Shown here: positions 53,085 to 62,197 of the stretch, piece after piece | How positions within the stretch are numbered: position 1 is the stretch's first letter | How the letters are laid out: each line of letters opens with the position of its first letter | Source: Streptomyces griseoviridis | GTDB taxonomy: Bacteria; Actinomycetota; Actinomycetes; Streptomycetales; Streptomycetaceae | DNA: 64,000 nt | Assembly: GCA_014649155.1 (NCBI GenBank) | Contig: BMSM01000008.1 | Location: 1-64,000 of the forward strand | Direction of reading: 5' to 3' | Translations under genes and position numbers: made by a program | The notes under the pieces: model-generated | The model's database searches: none | What the model was told of the DNA's origin: nothing | The model's input: the letters and a program-made list of their open reading frames with translations, nothing else

Positions 53085-53432
53085 TCAGGCCCGGCGGTCG
53101 GCGTACTCGTACACCGCGCCGTCCGGGTGACGGGCGATCAGATTGCGGCCCGCGGGCGTCGGGACGGGACCGGCGATGACCTCGCCGCCCAGCTCGCGGA
53201 CGACCCGAGCCGTCTCCTCCACGTCCGTCACGGCGATCGTGGCGACCACCTTGCGCAACACCTCCAGCTGCGCCTCCGGCCCGCTCATCAGCAGGAAGCA
53301 GCCGACCGCCGCCACCTGGACGCCGCCGCGTTCGAACCGCAGGGCCCGCCCGCCGGCCAGTCCCTCGTAGAAGGGGATCGCCTTGTCCAGGTCGTCGACG
53401 TAGATGCGCAGCGTGGCGCCGAGAATCTCCAT
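53085..53432 (-). CDS. VOC family protein
   Basis: A 115-residue protein with the two-module vicinal-oxygen-chelate fold: LRIYVDDLDKAIPFYEGLAGG in the first half and TDVEETARVVRELGGE then HPDGAVYEY in the second. The final Glu position (VYEY) matches a metal-ligand site. No metabolite is known. Convergent with the acetyltransferase and divergent from the next membrane protein. Confidence 0.78.
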   Translation of the reverse strand: MEILGATLRIYVDDLDKAIPFYEGLAGGRALRFERGGVQVAAVGCFLLMSGPEAQLEVLRKVVATIAVTDVEETARVVRELGGEVIAGPVPTPAGRNLIARHPDGAVYEYADRRA

Positions 53433-53501
53433 GCGGAAAAGCCTAGTTGGCGCGGACGGTGGTCCGCCCATGGACCGCCCGGCCGGGGGTACCCGGACGG
53501 C

Positions 53502-53957
53502 ATGGACCGCTTGGAGCATCTGGAGCATCTGGACAAGCACCTGGTCGACGAACTGGCCCAGGTGGCCCGCGAGACCATCCGTGAGGAACTGCGCGAACAG
53601 ACCCGCAAGCAGCGCCGCAGGGCCGCGCTGTACGCGGCGTCCGGCGCAGCCGCGCTCTACGCGGGCGCGGCCGTGGCGCTCGCCGTGGGGCTGGCGCTGG
53701 CCGTCGGGCTGCCCGGCTGGGCGGCGGCGCTGATCACGGCCGTGCTGCTCGCCGTCACCGCGTTCGCGCTGCGCCGCGCGGCGAAGCCGTCCGGGCCCGG
53801 GGCCGCCCCGGTGCGCGCGGCCGGCGGCGAGGCGCGCCCGCAGGACGGTACGGGCCCCGCCGGGCTCGGCACGCGGGTCCCGCCGATGCCGCGCACCGCG
53901 CCCGGGACGCGCCGCGACGACACCGGCACCGGTCCCGGCATGACGCGGGACCGGTGA
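53502..53957 (+). CDS. Phage-holin-family-like membrane protein (function unknown)
   Basis: A 151-residue small membrane protein. A charged amphipathic helix (about 1-40, with LREQTRKQRRR) precedes two hydrophobic segments (about 41-60 and 63-88). A disordered Pro/Gly/Arg tail of 60 residues follows. This two-helix layout resembles the actinobacterial proteins labelled phage holin family (DUF1469-like); such proteins are common near stress genes and are not lytic. Low-complexity tail, no motif. ATG 53502 has a weak ribosome-binding site. Confidence 0.6.
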   Translation: MDRLEHLEHLDKHLVDELAQVARETIREELREQTRKQRRRAALYAASGAAALYAGAAVALAVGLALAVGLPGWAAALITAVLLAVTAFALRRAAKPSGPGAAPVRAAGGEARPQDGTGPAGLGTRVPPMPRTAPGTRRDDTGTGPGMTRDR

Positions 53958-53970
53958 CGGCGGGCCGCGC

Positions 53971-54921
53971 TCACAACCGCGGCAGCACCTCGGTGCGGTA
54001 GAAGTCGAAGAAACCGCGGACGTCGGGGCCGATCTGGTTGACGTAGACCCGGTCGAACCCGGCGTCCGCGAACTTCGCCAGCTCGGCGACGTGCGCGTCC
54101 GCGTCGGCGCCGCACACCCGGTTCGCGCGGACCATGTCCTCGGTGACCAGCGTCTGCGCCTGCTCGAAGTGCTTGGGCGAGGGCAGCACCTGGCCCAGTT
54201 CGCCGGGGAGCAGCTCATTGGCCCACAGCCGGTGCGCCGTCCTGACCGCCGCGTCCGCGTCGGTGTCGTAGCAGACCTTCGTACCGCCGCTGACCGGCTT
54301 CCCGGCACCGCCGCCCTCGCGGTACCGCTCCACCATGGACGCGTCCGGCATCATCGTGATGTAGCCGTCGCCGACGCGGGAGGCGAGCCGGGTGGCCGCG
54401 GGGCCGAAACCGGAGACGTCGATCGGGACCGGCTCGTCCGGCACCGTGTACAGGCGGGCGTTCTCGACCGTGTAGTGCGTGCCGTGGTGGTTGACCTCCT
54501 CGCCCGAGAACAGCCGGCGCATCACCTGGACCGCCTCCTCCAGCATCTCCAGCCGGATGTGCGCGGGCGGCCAGGGACCTCCGACGATGTGCTCGTTGAG
54601 CGCCTCGCCGGTGCCCACCCCGAGCCGGAACCGGCCCCCGGTCAGCACCGCGCTGGTCGCCGCGGCCTGCGCCACCACCGCCGGGTGCATCCGCACGGTC
54701 GGGCAGGTCACCGCCGTCTCGATCGGCAGCGACACCGCCTCGGACAGGGCGCCGATCACCGACCACACGAACGGGCTCTGGCCCTGGGCGTCGTTCCAGG
54801 GGTGGTAGTGGTCGGAGATCCACAGCGCCCGGAAACCGGCCTGCTCGGCCATCCGGGCCTGTTCGATCAGCTCGGCCGGACCGTACTGCTCGCAGGAGAG
54901 GAAGTAGCCGTACTCGGGCAT
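53971..54921 (-). CDS. F420-dependent LLM-class oxidoreductase
   Basis: A 316-residue luciferase-like TIM-barrel enzyme. Conserved patterns include GYFLSCEQYGPAELIEQARMAEQAGF, ALWISDHYHPW (His-Asp near the flavin pocket), GRFRLGVGTGEALNEH and the late GFDRVYVNQIGP. The start resembles the glucose-6-phosphate-dehydrogenase-like F420 family (TIGR03557) more than FMN luciferases, fitting an actinobacterium. The substrate is unknown. Monocistronic on the minus strand. Confidence 0.85.
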   Translation of the reverse strand: MPEYGYFLSCEQYGPAELIEQARMAEQAGFRALWISDHYHPWNDAQGQSPFVWSVIGALSEAVSLPIETAVTCPTVRMHPAVVAQAAATSAVLTGGRFRLGVGTGEALNEHIVGGPWPPAHIRLEMLEEAVQVMRRLFSGEEVNHHGTHYTVENARLYTVPDEPVPIDVSGFGPAATRLASRVGDGYITMMPDASMVERYREGGGAGKPVSGGTKVCYDTDADAAVRTAHRLWANELLPGELGQVLPSPKHFEQAQTLVTEDMVRANRVCGADADAHVAELAKFADAGFDRVYVNQIGPDVRGFFDFYRTEVLPRL

Positions 54922-55128
54922 GGGCGGGCCTTTCGGGGGCGGGGTGTCCGATCCGGCGCCGGGTACCCGCCCGCGGGGCCGGAAACCGGCGCCGAGCCTG
55001 GTGCGGACACGTTTGGGTGCCCTGGTCAGGGGGACGCGAAAGGCGCCATGCGCAGACGACGGCCCGGGGCGGACCACGGGGAGCGGGGGCCGGGCGCCGC
55101 GAAGGGGCCGACCAGTGAGGGGCACGCG

Positions 55129-55506
55129 GTGACCGGAACGGAGGAGACGGGCGGGCCGGCGGACGAGCCCGCCAGGGCCCGGCCGGGCACGGAGCCCGCG
55201 CGGGTCCGGCCGGGCGGGGAGCCGGCGAAGAGCCACCCCGGTGGGGAGCCCGCGGAGAACCTCGGCGGGGAGCCCCCGAAGAGTCATGCCGGGGAGCGCG
55301 CGCGGAAGCAGGGCGAAGGAGCAGCCGTACGCCGCTCCGGCGAGGCGCGGCCCGGCGGCGCGCGGTCCGGCCGTGCCGTCGAGCCCCCGCCGGGCCGGCC
55401 CCCGCCCGGCCCTGGCGTCGCCTCCGGTCCCGGCGTCGCTCCCGGCCCCGTCCGGCGTACCGACGGCCCCGACCATCCCGACGACCCCGCGGAAGGAGAC
55501 ACATGA
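55129..55506 (+). CDS. Small disordered, repeat-containing protein (putative)
   Basis: A 125-residue ORF that overlaps the transketolase start by ATGA, which argues that it is translated. It is almost pure Pro/Gly/Glu/Ala/Arg. Residues 20-55 hold about four 8-9-residue units of the form PGGEPAKSH. Third codon positions are G/C as in real genes. GTG 55129 has GAGGGG six bases upstream; ATG 55048 is an alternative with GAAAGG. No domain. It could equally be a leader region without a product. Confidence 0.4.
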   Translation: MTGTEETGGPADEPARARPGTEPARVRPGGEPAKSHPGGEPAENLGGEPPKSHAGERARKQGEGAAVRRSGEARPGGARSGRAVEPPPGRPPPGPGVASGPGVAPGPVRRTDGPDHPDDPAEGDT

Positions 55507-57359
55507 ACACCGAGGAACTCGTCGAACTGGGACAGCAGTTGCGTGTCGACAGCATCCGGGCCGCCGACGCGGCCGGGTCGGGACACCCCACGTCCTCGAT
55601 GTCCGCAGCCGACCTGATGGCCGTCCTCCTGGCCCACCACCTCCGCTACGACTTCGAGCGCCCCGCCCACCCCGGCAACGACCGCTTCGTCCTCTCCAAG
55701 GGACACGCCTCCCCCCTCCTCTACGCGGCCTACAAGGCGGCCGGCGTCCTCGACGACGAGGAGCTGCGCACCTTCCGCAAGCTGGGCAGCCGCCTGGAGG
55801 GCCACCCCACGCCGCGGCGGCTGCCCTGGGTGGAGACCGCCACCGGCTCGCTCGGCCAGGGACTGCCCGTCGGCGTCGGCATCGCCCTGGCCGGCGCCCG
55901 CCTGGACCGCACCGGCTACCGCGTGTGGGTGATGTGCGGGGACAGCGAGCTGGCCGAGGGGTCGGTCTGGGAGGCGGCCGAGCACGCCGGGTACGAGCGG
56001 CTCGACAACCTGACCGTCGTCGTCGACGTCAACCGGCTCGGCCAGCGCGGCCCCACCCGGCACGGGCACGACCTCGACGCCTACGCGCGCCGCTTCCGGG
56101 CCTTCGACTGGCACACCATCGAGATCGACGGCCACGACGTGGACGCCGTCGACCGCGCCTACGGCGAGGCGCTCTCCACCCGGGGCCAGCCCACCGCGAT
56201 CATCGCCCGCACGCTCAAGGGCAAGGGCGTCACCGCCACCGAGGACCTGGAAGGGCTGCACGGCAAGCCGGTCAAGGACGCCGACGAGGCCGTCGCCGAA
56301 CTGGGCGGGCCGCGCCGCCTCACCGTCCACGTGCAGGAACCGGTCACGCGGTCCGCGCAGGCACCGCCCGCGGACGGCGGCCGGCCGCTGGAGCTGCCGC
56401 GCTGGGAGAAGGGCGAGAAGGCGGCCACCCGCGACGCCTTCGGACAGGCGCTGACCGCGCTCGGCACCGCCCGCGAGGACGTCGTCGTCCTCGACGGCGA
56501 GGTGGGCGACTCCACCCGCGCGGGACTCTTCGCCGAGGAGCATCCCGACCGGTACTTCGAGTGCTACATCGCCGAGCAGCAGCTCGTCGCCACCGCCGTC
56601 GGCATGGCGGCGCGCGGCCGGCTGCCGTACGCCTCCACCTTCGCCGCGTTCCTCACCCGCGCCCACGACTTCATCCGGATGGCCGCCGTCAGCGGCTCCG
56701 GGATCGTCCTCAACGGCTCCCACGCGGGCAGCGCCATCGGTCAGGACGGACCCAGCCAGATGGGCCTGGAGGACCTCGCGATGATGCGGGCCGTGCACGG
56801 CTCGACCGTCCTCTACCCGTGCGACGCGAACCAGACCGCGCGCCTGGTCGCCGGGGCGGCCGGCCTGGAGGGCATCCGCTATCTGCGCACCTCCCGCGGC
56901 GGCAGCGAGGTGATCTACGGCCCCGACGAGGAGTTCCCGGTCGGAGGCAGCAAGGTGCTGCGCACCGCCGGCGCCGACGACCGGCTCACCCTCGTCGCGG
57001 CGGGTGTCACCGTGCCGGAGGCGCTGGCCGCCGCCGACGCCCTGGCCGCGGAGGGCATCGCGGTCCGGGTGATCGACCTGTACTCGGTCAAGCCCGTCGA
57101 CCGGGACACCCTGCGCCGCGCCGCCGAGGAGACCGGCTGCCTGGTCACCGTCGAGGACCACCACCCCGAGGGCGGCCTCGGCGACGCCGTCGCGGAAGCC
57201 TTCGCCGACGGCTCGCCCGTGCCCCGGCTGGTCCGGCTCGCGGTGCGCACCATGCCGGGCTCGGCCGCCCCGGACGAGCAACTGCACGCGGCCGGCATCG
57301 ACGCCGAGGCGATCGCGGCCACCGGCCGGCTGCTGGTGGAGCAGGCGATGGTGCCGTGA
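55503..57359 (+). CDS. tkt: Transketolase
   Basis: A 618-residue thiamine-diphosphate enzyme, with the pyrophosphate domain, pyrimidine domain and C-terminal domain in one chain. The N-terminal part has GHPTSSMSAADLMAVLL and the ThDP/metal motif GDSELAEG...NLTVVVDVN. The middle has the pyrimidine-domain Glu region (YIAEQQLVATAVGMA). Somewhat shorter than E. coli TktA (663). It exchanges two-carbon ketol units between sugar phosphates. GGAAGGAG precedes ATG 55503. The stop overlaps the LigD-type gene (GTGA), an unusual pairing. Confidence 0.92.
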   Translation: MNTEELVELGQQLRVDSIRAADAAGSGHPTSSMSAADLMAVLLAHHLRYDFERPAHPGNDRFVLSKGHASPLLYAAYKAAGVLDDEELRTFRKLGSRLEGHPTPRRLPWVETATGSLGQGLPVGVGIALAGARLDRTGYRVWVMCGDSELAEGSVWEAAEHAGYERLDNLTVVVDVNRLGQRGPTRHGHDLDAYARRFRAFDWHTIEIDGHDVDAVDRAYGEALSTRGQPTAIIARTLKGKGVTATEDLEGLHGKPVKDADEAVAELGGPRRLTVHVQEPVTRSAQAPPADGGRPLELPRWEKGEKAATRDAFGQALTALGTAREDVVVLDGEVGDSTRAGLFAEEHPDRYFECYIAEQQLVATAVGMAARGRLPYASTFAAFLTRAHDFIRMAAVSGSGIVLNGSHAGSAIGQDGPSQMGLEDLAMMRAVHGSTVLYPCDANQTARLVAGAAGLEGIRYLRTSRGGSEVIYGPDEEFPVGGSKVLRTAGADDRLTLVAAGVTVPEALAAADALAAEGIAVRVIDLYSVKPVDRDTLRRAAEETGCLVTVEDHHPEGGLGDAVAEAFADGSPVPRLVRLAVRTMPGSAAPDEQLHAAGIDAEAIAATGRLLVEQAMVP

Positions 57360-58294
57360 GCCCGGGCGCCGCACGCACCGTGCGGGCCGGCCGGCGCACC
57401 GTCGAGGTGCACCGGCCGGACAAGGTCCTCTTCCCGGCGCGGGAGGGGCAGCCCCGGCTCACCAAGGGCGACCTGGTCGACTACTACCGGTCCGTCGCCC
57501 CGCACCTGCTGCCGCAGCTGCGGGGCCGCCCGCTGATGCTGGAACGCCGGCCGGACGGCATCGACGGCTCCGGGGCGTTCATGCAGAAGAACACGCCGGA
57601 CCACTACCCGGACTGGGTGCGCCGCGTCGAGCTGCCCAAGGAGGGCGGCACGGTCCGCCACACGGTCTGCGACGACACCGCCACCCTGCTGTACCTCGTC
57701 GACCAGGCCGCGCTCACCCTGCACCGCTGGCTCTCCCGCGCCGACCGGCCGGACCGGCCCGACCGGATGGTCTTCGACCTCGACCCGGGCACCGACGACT
57801 TCGAGACCGTCCGCGAGGCCGCCCGGCTCCTGGGCGAGCTGCTGGACTCCCTGCGGCTGCCGTCGGCGCCGATGACCACCGGCTCCCGGGGCCTGCACGT
57901 CGTCGTGCCGCTGCGCCGGGGGCCGGACTTCGACGAGGTGCGGGACTTCGCCCACCACGTCGCCGGGACCCTCGCCGCCGCCCACCCCGGCCGGTTCACC
58001 ACCGCCGCCCGCAAGAAGGACCGGGGGGACCGGCTCTACCTCGACGTGCAGCGCAACGGCTACGCGCAGACCGCCGTCGCGCCCTGGACCGTGCGCGCCG
58101 CGCCCGGCGCCCCCGTCGCCGCCCCGTTCGCCTGGGAACAGCTCGACGACCCCGCCCTGCACGCCCGCCGCTGGACCGTCGCGGACGCCGTCGAGCAGGC
58201 CCGCACCGATCCGTGGGAGGGCCTCCTGAGCCGCCCCCGGGCCCTGGGTCCGGCCCGGCGCCGGCTGGCGGCGCTCTCCGGGCGGCCCGTCTGA
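57356..58294 (+). CDS. LigD-type polymerase/primase domain protein
   Basis: A 312-residue stand-alone polymerase domain of the archaeo-eukaryotic primase superfamily, as in the non-homologous end-joining ligase LigD (PolDom). Features are VEVHRPDKVLFP at the start, MQKNTPDHYPDW, the catalytic Asp pair in VFDLDPG, and GSRGLHVVVPL. No ligase or nuclease domain is attached. GTG 57356 overlaps the transketolase stop (GTGA), so both are probably made together. It fills gaps with ribo- or deoxynucleotides during end joining. Confidence 0.9.
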   Translation: MSPGAARTVRAGRRTVEVHRPDKVLFPAREGQPRLTKGDLVDYYRSVAPHLLPQLRGRPLMLERRPDGIDGSGAFMQKNTPDHYPDWVRRVELPKEGGTVRHTVCDDTATLLYLVDQAALTLHRWLSRADRPDRPDRMVFDLDPGTDDFETVREAARLLGELLDSLRLPSAPMTTGSRGLHVVVPLRRGPDFDEVRDFAHHVAGTLAAAHPGRFTTAARKKDRGDRLYLDVQRNGYAQTAVAPWTVRAAPGAPVAAPFAWEQLDDPALHARRWTVADAVEQARTDPWEGLLSRPRALGPARRRLAALSGRPV

Positions 58295-58379
58295 CCTGCT
58301 CCGGGTTGCGGGAAACAGACGGATGTGCTCGTGGAGGTTTGGCGAACACGCTTGCGGCCACACGGAGGGGGAGGTGGCC

Positions 58380-58760
58380 ATGTCGAACACGAAGAACACG
58401 TCCGATTCGCAACCCGAGCAAGAAAGTTCACAGAGTTCACAGAAAACCCAGAAGTCCCAGGAGTCGCATTCTTCCCAGGAGTCACGCCGGCCCCGCCCGA
58501 TGGAGGTGCTGCGCGAAGCGCGCGCCCAGCTCGCGGAGCTGACCGGCATGACCGCCGAGTCCGTCTCGTCCTTCGAGCAGACGGAGGACGGCTGGGCCCT
58601 GGAGGTCGAGGTGCTCGAACTGGAACGGGTGCCGGACACCATGAGCCTGATGGCGAGCTACCAGGTGGAGCTGGACTCCGAGGGAATGCTCACCGGCTAC
58701 CGCCGAGTCCGCCGCTACGAGCGCGGACGCTCCGACGGACGCCGGTCCGGGGGCCGCTGA
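58380..58760 (+). CDS. gvpO: Gas vesicle protein GvpO
   Basis: A 126-residue protein. The N-terminal third is a Ser/Gln-rich disordered tail (SSQSSQKTQKSQES). The conserved GvpO domain follows: REARAQLAELTGMTAESVSSF and WALEVEVLELERVPDTMSLMASYQVELD. GvpO is essential or regulatory in haloarchaeal gas-vesicle formation and is the first gene of the actinomycete cluster. GGAGG lies six bases upstream. Confidence 0.9.
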   Translation: MSNTKNTSDSQPEQESSQSSQKTQKSQESHSSQESRRPRPMEVLREARAQLAELTGMTAESVSSFEQTEDGWALEVEVLELERVPDTMSLMASYQVELDSEGMLTGYRRVRRYERGRSDGRRSGGR

Positions 58761-58817
58761 GCGGCCCGCCCGGACCCCTATCCACACACCCGCAGACACA
58801 AGGAGGGATCACCCGGC

Positions 58818-59240
58818 ATGAGTGTCGTACCGGCACAGCAGACCGGCGGCGGAGGCGGCAGCAGCGGCCTCTACGACGTGCTTGAGCTTGTCCTTGACAG
58901 GGGTCTCGTCATCGACGCGTTCGTTCGCGTGTCGCTGGTCGGCATCGAGATCCTCAAGATCGACGTGCGCGTGGTCGTCGCCAGCGTCGACACCTACCTG
59001 CGCTTCGCCGAGGCGTGCAACCGCCTCGACCTGGAGTCGGGGCCGCGCAAGGACCCGGGCCTGCCCGACCTGGTCGGCACGATGACCGAGTCCGGCGCCC
59101 GCGGCAAGTCCAAGGGCGCGCTGTCCGGCGCCGCCGAGACCATCTCCGACGCCTTCAAGCAGGCCCGCGAGGGCGAGCCGGAGTCCCGGCCGCGCGCCCG
59201 CAGGTCGACGTCCTCGCGCCGTAAGGAGGAGCAGGAGTGA
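58818..59240 (+). CDS. gvpA: Gas vesicle structural protein GvpA
   Basis: A 140-residue protein; the first 80 residues are the GvpA/GvpJ-type shell fold. The key helix-strand pattern is [46 protein letters not shown]. GvpA subunits build the ribbed hydrophobic wall. The tail is Arg/Ser-rich, longer than in cyanobacterial GvpA (about 70 residues). Purine-rich AGGAGG lies 11 bases upstream of ATG. The stop overlaps gvpF. Confidence 0.93.
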   Translation: MSVVPAQQTGGGGGSSGLYDVLELVLDRGLVIDAFVRVSLVGIEILKIDVRVVVASVDTYLRFAEACNRLDLESGPRKDPGLPDLVGTMTESGARGKSKGALSGAAETISDAFKQAREGEPESRPRARRSTSSRRKEEQE

Positions 59241-60007
59241 GCACGTACGTCTACGGCATCACCGCGAGCGCGCCCGCCGCGCTCCCGGACGGCCTCACCG
59301 GCGTCGGCGAGCTGCCGGTGCGGGTGCTGACCGAGGGCGACCTCGCGGTCGTCGTCAGCGACGCCCCGGAGAACCTGCGCCCCAAGCGCAAGGACCTGCT
59401 CGCCCACCAGAACGTCCTCGCCGAGGCGGGCACGGCCGGCTGCGTGCTGCCCATGCGGTTCGGCAGCGTCGCCCCCGACGACAAGGCGGTCACCGGCGTC
59501 CTCGCCGAGCGCGCCGACCACTACAAGGAGCGGCTGCGCGCCCTGGACAACCGGGTCGAGTACAACATCAAGGCCAACCACGTGGAGGAGGCCGTCCTCC
59601 ACCACGTGATGGCCGAGAACGCGGAGATCCGCGCGCTGGCCGAGTCCAACCGGCAGCAGGGCGGCGGAAGCTACGAGAGCAAGATCCAGCTCGGCGAGAT
59701 GGTCGCCGCGGCCGTCCAGGCCCGGGAGGCCGAGGACGCCGCGGCCCTCCAGCGGCTCCTGGAACCGGAGGCGGACGCGGTCAGCGTCGGCCCCGAGTCC
59801 ACCGGCTGGCTGGCCAACGTGTCGTTCCTGGTCGACCGGGAACAGGCCGAGACCTTCCTGGCGGCCGTGGAACGCGCCCGCCGGGACCTGCCGCACCTGG
59901 AGGTGCGGATCAACGGCCCGCTGCCGCCGTACAGCTTCGTGGAGCCCGGCCCCGCCGAGCCCGCGGGCACCGCGGCGGGCGGCGGGGCCGACACCGGAGC
60001 GGAGTGA
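59237..60007 (+). CDS. gvpF: Gas vesicle protein GvpF (GvpF/L family)
   Basis: A 256-residue assembly protein that caps or chaperones GvpA. The family pattern is TYVYGITAS at the start, [24 protein letters not shown] (core), and the C-terminal [14 protein letters not shown] then [16 protein letters not shown] 59237 overlaps the gvpA stop by GTGA. A second GvpF/L gene lies four genes downstream. Confidence 0.92.
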   Translation: MSTYVYGITASAPAALPDGLTGVGELPVRVLTEGDLAVVVSDAPENLRPKRKDLLAHQNVLAEAGTAGCVLPMRFGSVAPDDKAVTGVLAERADHYKERLRALDNRVEYNIKANHVEEAVLHHVMAENAEIRALAESNRQQGGGSYESKIQLGEMVAAAVQAREAEDAAALQRLLEPEADAVSVGPESTGWLANVSFLVDREQAETFLAAVERARRDLPHLEVRINGPLPPYSFVEPGPAEPAGTAAGGGADTGAE

Positions 60008-60276
60008 GGGAAATGGGCCTGATCTCAGAGGTGCTGCTGCTGCCGTTCGCCCCGGTGCGCGGCAGCGCCTGGGCCGTCAGACAGGTACTCCAGGAGGCCG
60101 AGCGGATCTACTACGACCCGGCCACCGTACGGGCCGAACTGTCCCGGCTGGAGGAGCGGTTGGAGGCCGGCGAGATCACGGAGGAGGAGTTCGACGTCCA
60201 GGAGGACGCCCTCCTGGACCGGCTTGAGGAAGCTTCGCGCCACAGCGCGGGAACGGGCAACGGGACGACACCATGA
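60004..60276 (+). CDS. gvpG: Gas vesicle protein GvpG
   Basis: A 90-residue GvpG-type protein, beginning in the family style MGLISEVLLLPFAPVRG. A helical, acidic rest follows (LSRLEERLEAGEITEEEFDVQEDALLDRLEEA). GTG 60004 overlaps the gvpF stop (GTGA); ATG 60013 gives the conserved start MGLIS and may be the real one. The stop overlaps gvpY (ATGA). Confidence 0.88.
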   Translation: MREMGLISEVLLLPFAPVRGSAWAVRQVLQEAERIYYDPATVRAELSRLEERLEAGEITEEEFDVQEDALLDRLEEASRHSAGTGNGTTP

Positions 60277-60941
60277 ATCGAGTGGGACTCGGCCTAGCGG
60301 TAGGGGCCGGCTATTTCCTGGGCCGCACCAAGAAACTGAAACTGGCGATCGCCGTGGGGACGGCGGTGGCCGGCAAGCGGATGAACCTCACCCCGCGCGG
60401 CATCGCCGACCTGGTCTCCACCCAGCTGCAGAACAACCCGCAGTTCAAGGAGATAGGCGACCAGCTCCGGCAGGACCTGCGCGGAGTGGGCAAGGCGGCC
60501 ACGGGAGCCATGGTCGAGCGGCAGCTCGACGGTCTCGCCAGCCGGCTGCAGGACCGGACCTCCCAGGTCCGCGACCAGCTCTCGGGGGCCGCCTCCCGGG
60601 TGCCGGGCACCGGCGAGGACGACCGGGACGACCGGGACGACCGGGACGACCGTGACGGGTACGACGAGGACGCGTCCGACGACGCGGACGACGACCGGGA
60701 CGACCGGGACGAGCCCGAGCGGGACGCCGCCCCGCGCCGCGCCCGTACGGCGAAGAAGGCGCCGGCGAAGAAGGCGCCGGCCGGCGGGGGCGCGGCAGGG
60801 AAGACGGCCGCCAGGAAGACCGCCGCGAAGAAGACCGCCGGCAAGAAGGCGGCGCCCGCCCGCAAGACGGCGGAGAAGACGACGCAGGCGGCCCGGCGGA
60901 CGGCCCGCGGCGGATCGCCGAAGGGAGGCGGTGAGCGATGA
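60273..60941 (+). CDS. gvpY: Gas vesicle cluster protein GvpY (actinomycete-specific)
   Basis: A 222-residue protein. Residues 1-110 are a conserved membrane-proximal part (GLAVGAGYFLGRTKKLKLAIAVG, then a helix ending in QLSGAASR). After it come nearly pure Asp/Arg repeats (DDRDDRDDRDDRD) and a Lys/Ala histone-H1-like tail (KKAPAKKAPAG, KTAAKKTAGKKA). The name follows the S. coelicolor order gvpOAFGYZJLSK as I recall it. Function unknown; charged ends suggest binding to other charged proteins. Starts in an ATGA overlap. Confidence 0.82.
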   Translation: MNRVGLGLAVGAGYFLGRTKKLKLAIAVGTAVAGKRMNLTPRGIADLVSTQLQNNPQFKEIGDQLRQDLRGVGKAATGAMVERQLDGLASRLQDRTSQVRDQLSGAASRVPGTGEDDRDDRDDRDDRDGYDEDASDDADDDRDDRDEPERDAAPRRARTAKKAPAKKAPAGGGAAGKTAARKTAAKKTAGKKAAPARKTAEKTTQAARRTARGGSPKGGGER

Positions 60942-62197
60942 GCGACACCCTGGGTTCGGCGGCCTCCAAGGCGGGTGGCGCGGCCAAGCACAACCCGCTC
61001 GCCGACGTGGCCCGCAGCGAGGCCGCCGACCGGCTCAAGGAAGAGGTGCAGCAGTACCTCGCCGCCCAGGCCCAGCGCATGCTGGTCGGCGTCGGCCGCA
61101 AGCTCGGCGAGACCACGGTCAAGCTGAACGACATCGCCGACGGCAACAGCCCCGGCTTCGCCAAGCTCGCCCTGGAGGGCGGCCGCAAGATCGCCGAGGG
61201 CAAGGGCCCGATGCGCACCGCGGTGGAACTGGGCGCCGGCCGGCTGAAGGACAACGTGGTCGGCGCCTTCAAGAACCTCGGTGGCGGCAAGGGGCGGCGC
61301 AAGGGCGGCTCGGGCCAGAAGCCGACCGTCATCATCGAGTACGCCGACGTCGGCGTGCCCTTGCGCACCGCCTACGACCAGTGGACGCAGTACCAGGACT
61401 TCAGCACCTTCGCCAAGGGCGTCAAGAGCGCGAACCGCGCCGACGACACCAGCTCCGACTGGCAGCTGAAGGTCTTCTGGTCCAACCGCAGCTGGAAGGC
61501 GAAGACCACCGAACAGGTGCCGGACGACCGGATCTCCTGGACCTCGGAGGGCGCCAAGGGCACCACCAAGGGCGTCGTCTCCTTCCACGAGCTGGCGCCG
61601 AGCCTGACCCGGGTCATCGTGGTCGTCGAGTACTACCCCAAGGGCCTGTTCGAGAAGACCGGCAACATCTGGCGCGCCCAGGGCCGCCGGCTGCGGCTCG
61701 ACCTCAAGAACTACGTCCGTTTCATCACCCTCAAGGGCGAGGCGGACGACGGCTGGCGCGGGGAGATCCGCGACGGTGAGGTCGTCCGCAGCCACGAGGA
61801 CGCGGTCGCGGAGGAAGAGGCCGCGGAGTCGGAGACGGACACGGACGCCGAGCCGGACGGCCGGGAGCAGGAGGACGACCGGCAGGAGGACGACGGGACC
61901 GAGGACGCCGACGCGGAGGTCTACGACGAGGAGGAAGCGGAGGAGGACGGCTACGAGGAGGAGCCCCGGGAGGAGTACGACGAGGAGACCGGGGCCGAGG
62001 CGGAGGAGGAGCCCGAGGACGAGCCCGAGGACGAGCCCGAGGACGAGCCCGAGGACGCGTACGAAGAGGACGTGCCCGAGGACGAGTACGACACCGAGGC
62101 CGAGGACGAGGACGAGGTGGCCGAGGACAAGGGCGACGGGGACGACGCGTACCGTGCGGAGGACGACGAGTACGCCGAGCACGGGGGCCGTCGATGA
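60938..62197 (+). CDS. gvpZ: Gas vesicle cluster protein GvpZ (SRPBCC domain, acidic tail)
   Basis: A 419-residue protein in three parts: a helical N-terminus (about 1-130), an SRPBCC/START-like domain (about 132-280: VIIEYADVGVPLRTAYDQWTQYQDF, KVFWSNRSWKAKTTEQVPDDRISWTS, VVEYYPKGLFEK), and about 130 residues of almost pure Glu/Asp including in-frame PEDE repeats near 62012-62055. The tail is strikingly acidic, complementing the basic end of GvpY. Not a known wall protein. It overlaps gvpY and gvpJ by four bases each. Confidence 0.82.
   Translation: MSDTLGSAASKAGGAAKHNPLADVARSEAADRLKEEVQQYLAAQAQRMLVGVGRKLGETTVKLNDIADGNSPGFAKLALEGGRKIAEGKGPMRTAVELGAGRLKDNVVGAFKNLGGGKGRRKGGSGQKPTVIIEYADVGVPLRTAYDQWTQYQDFSTFAKGVKSANRADDTSSDWQLKVFWSNRSWKAKTTEQVPDDRISWTSEGAKGTTKGVVSFHELAPSLTRVIVVVEYYPKGLFEKTGNIWRAQGRRLRLDLKNYVRFITLKGEADDGWRGEIRDGEVVRSHEDAVAEEEAAESETDTDAEPDGREQEDDRQEDDGTEDADAEVYDEEEAEEDGYEEEPREEYDEETGAEAEEEPEDEPEDEPEDEPEDAYEEDVPEDEYDTEAEDEDEVAEDKGDGDDAYRAEDDEYAEHGGRR

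Noticed and set aside
58295..58379. SigB-type promoter ahead of gvpO
   Set aside because: A GTTT is present but no GGGTA-like element follows at 14-16 bases, so I do not claim it.
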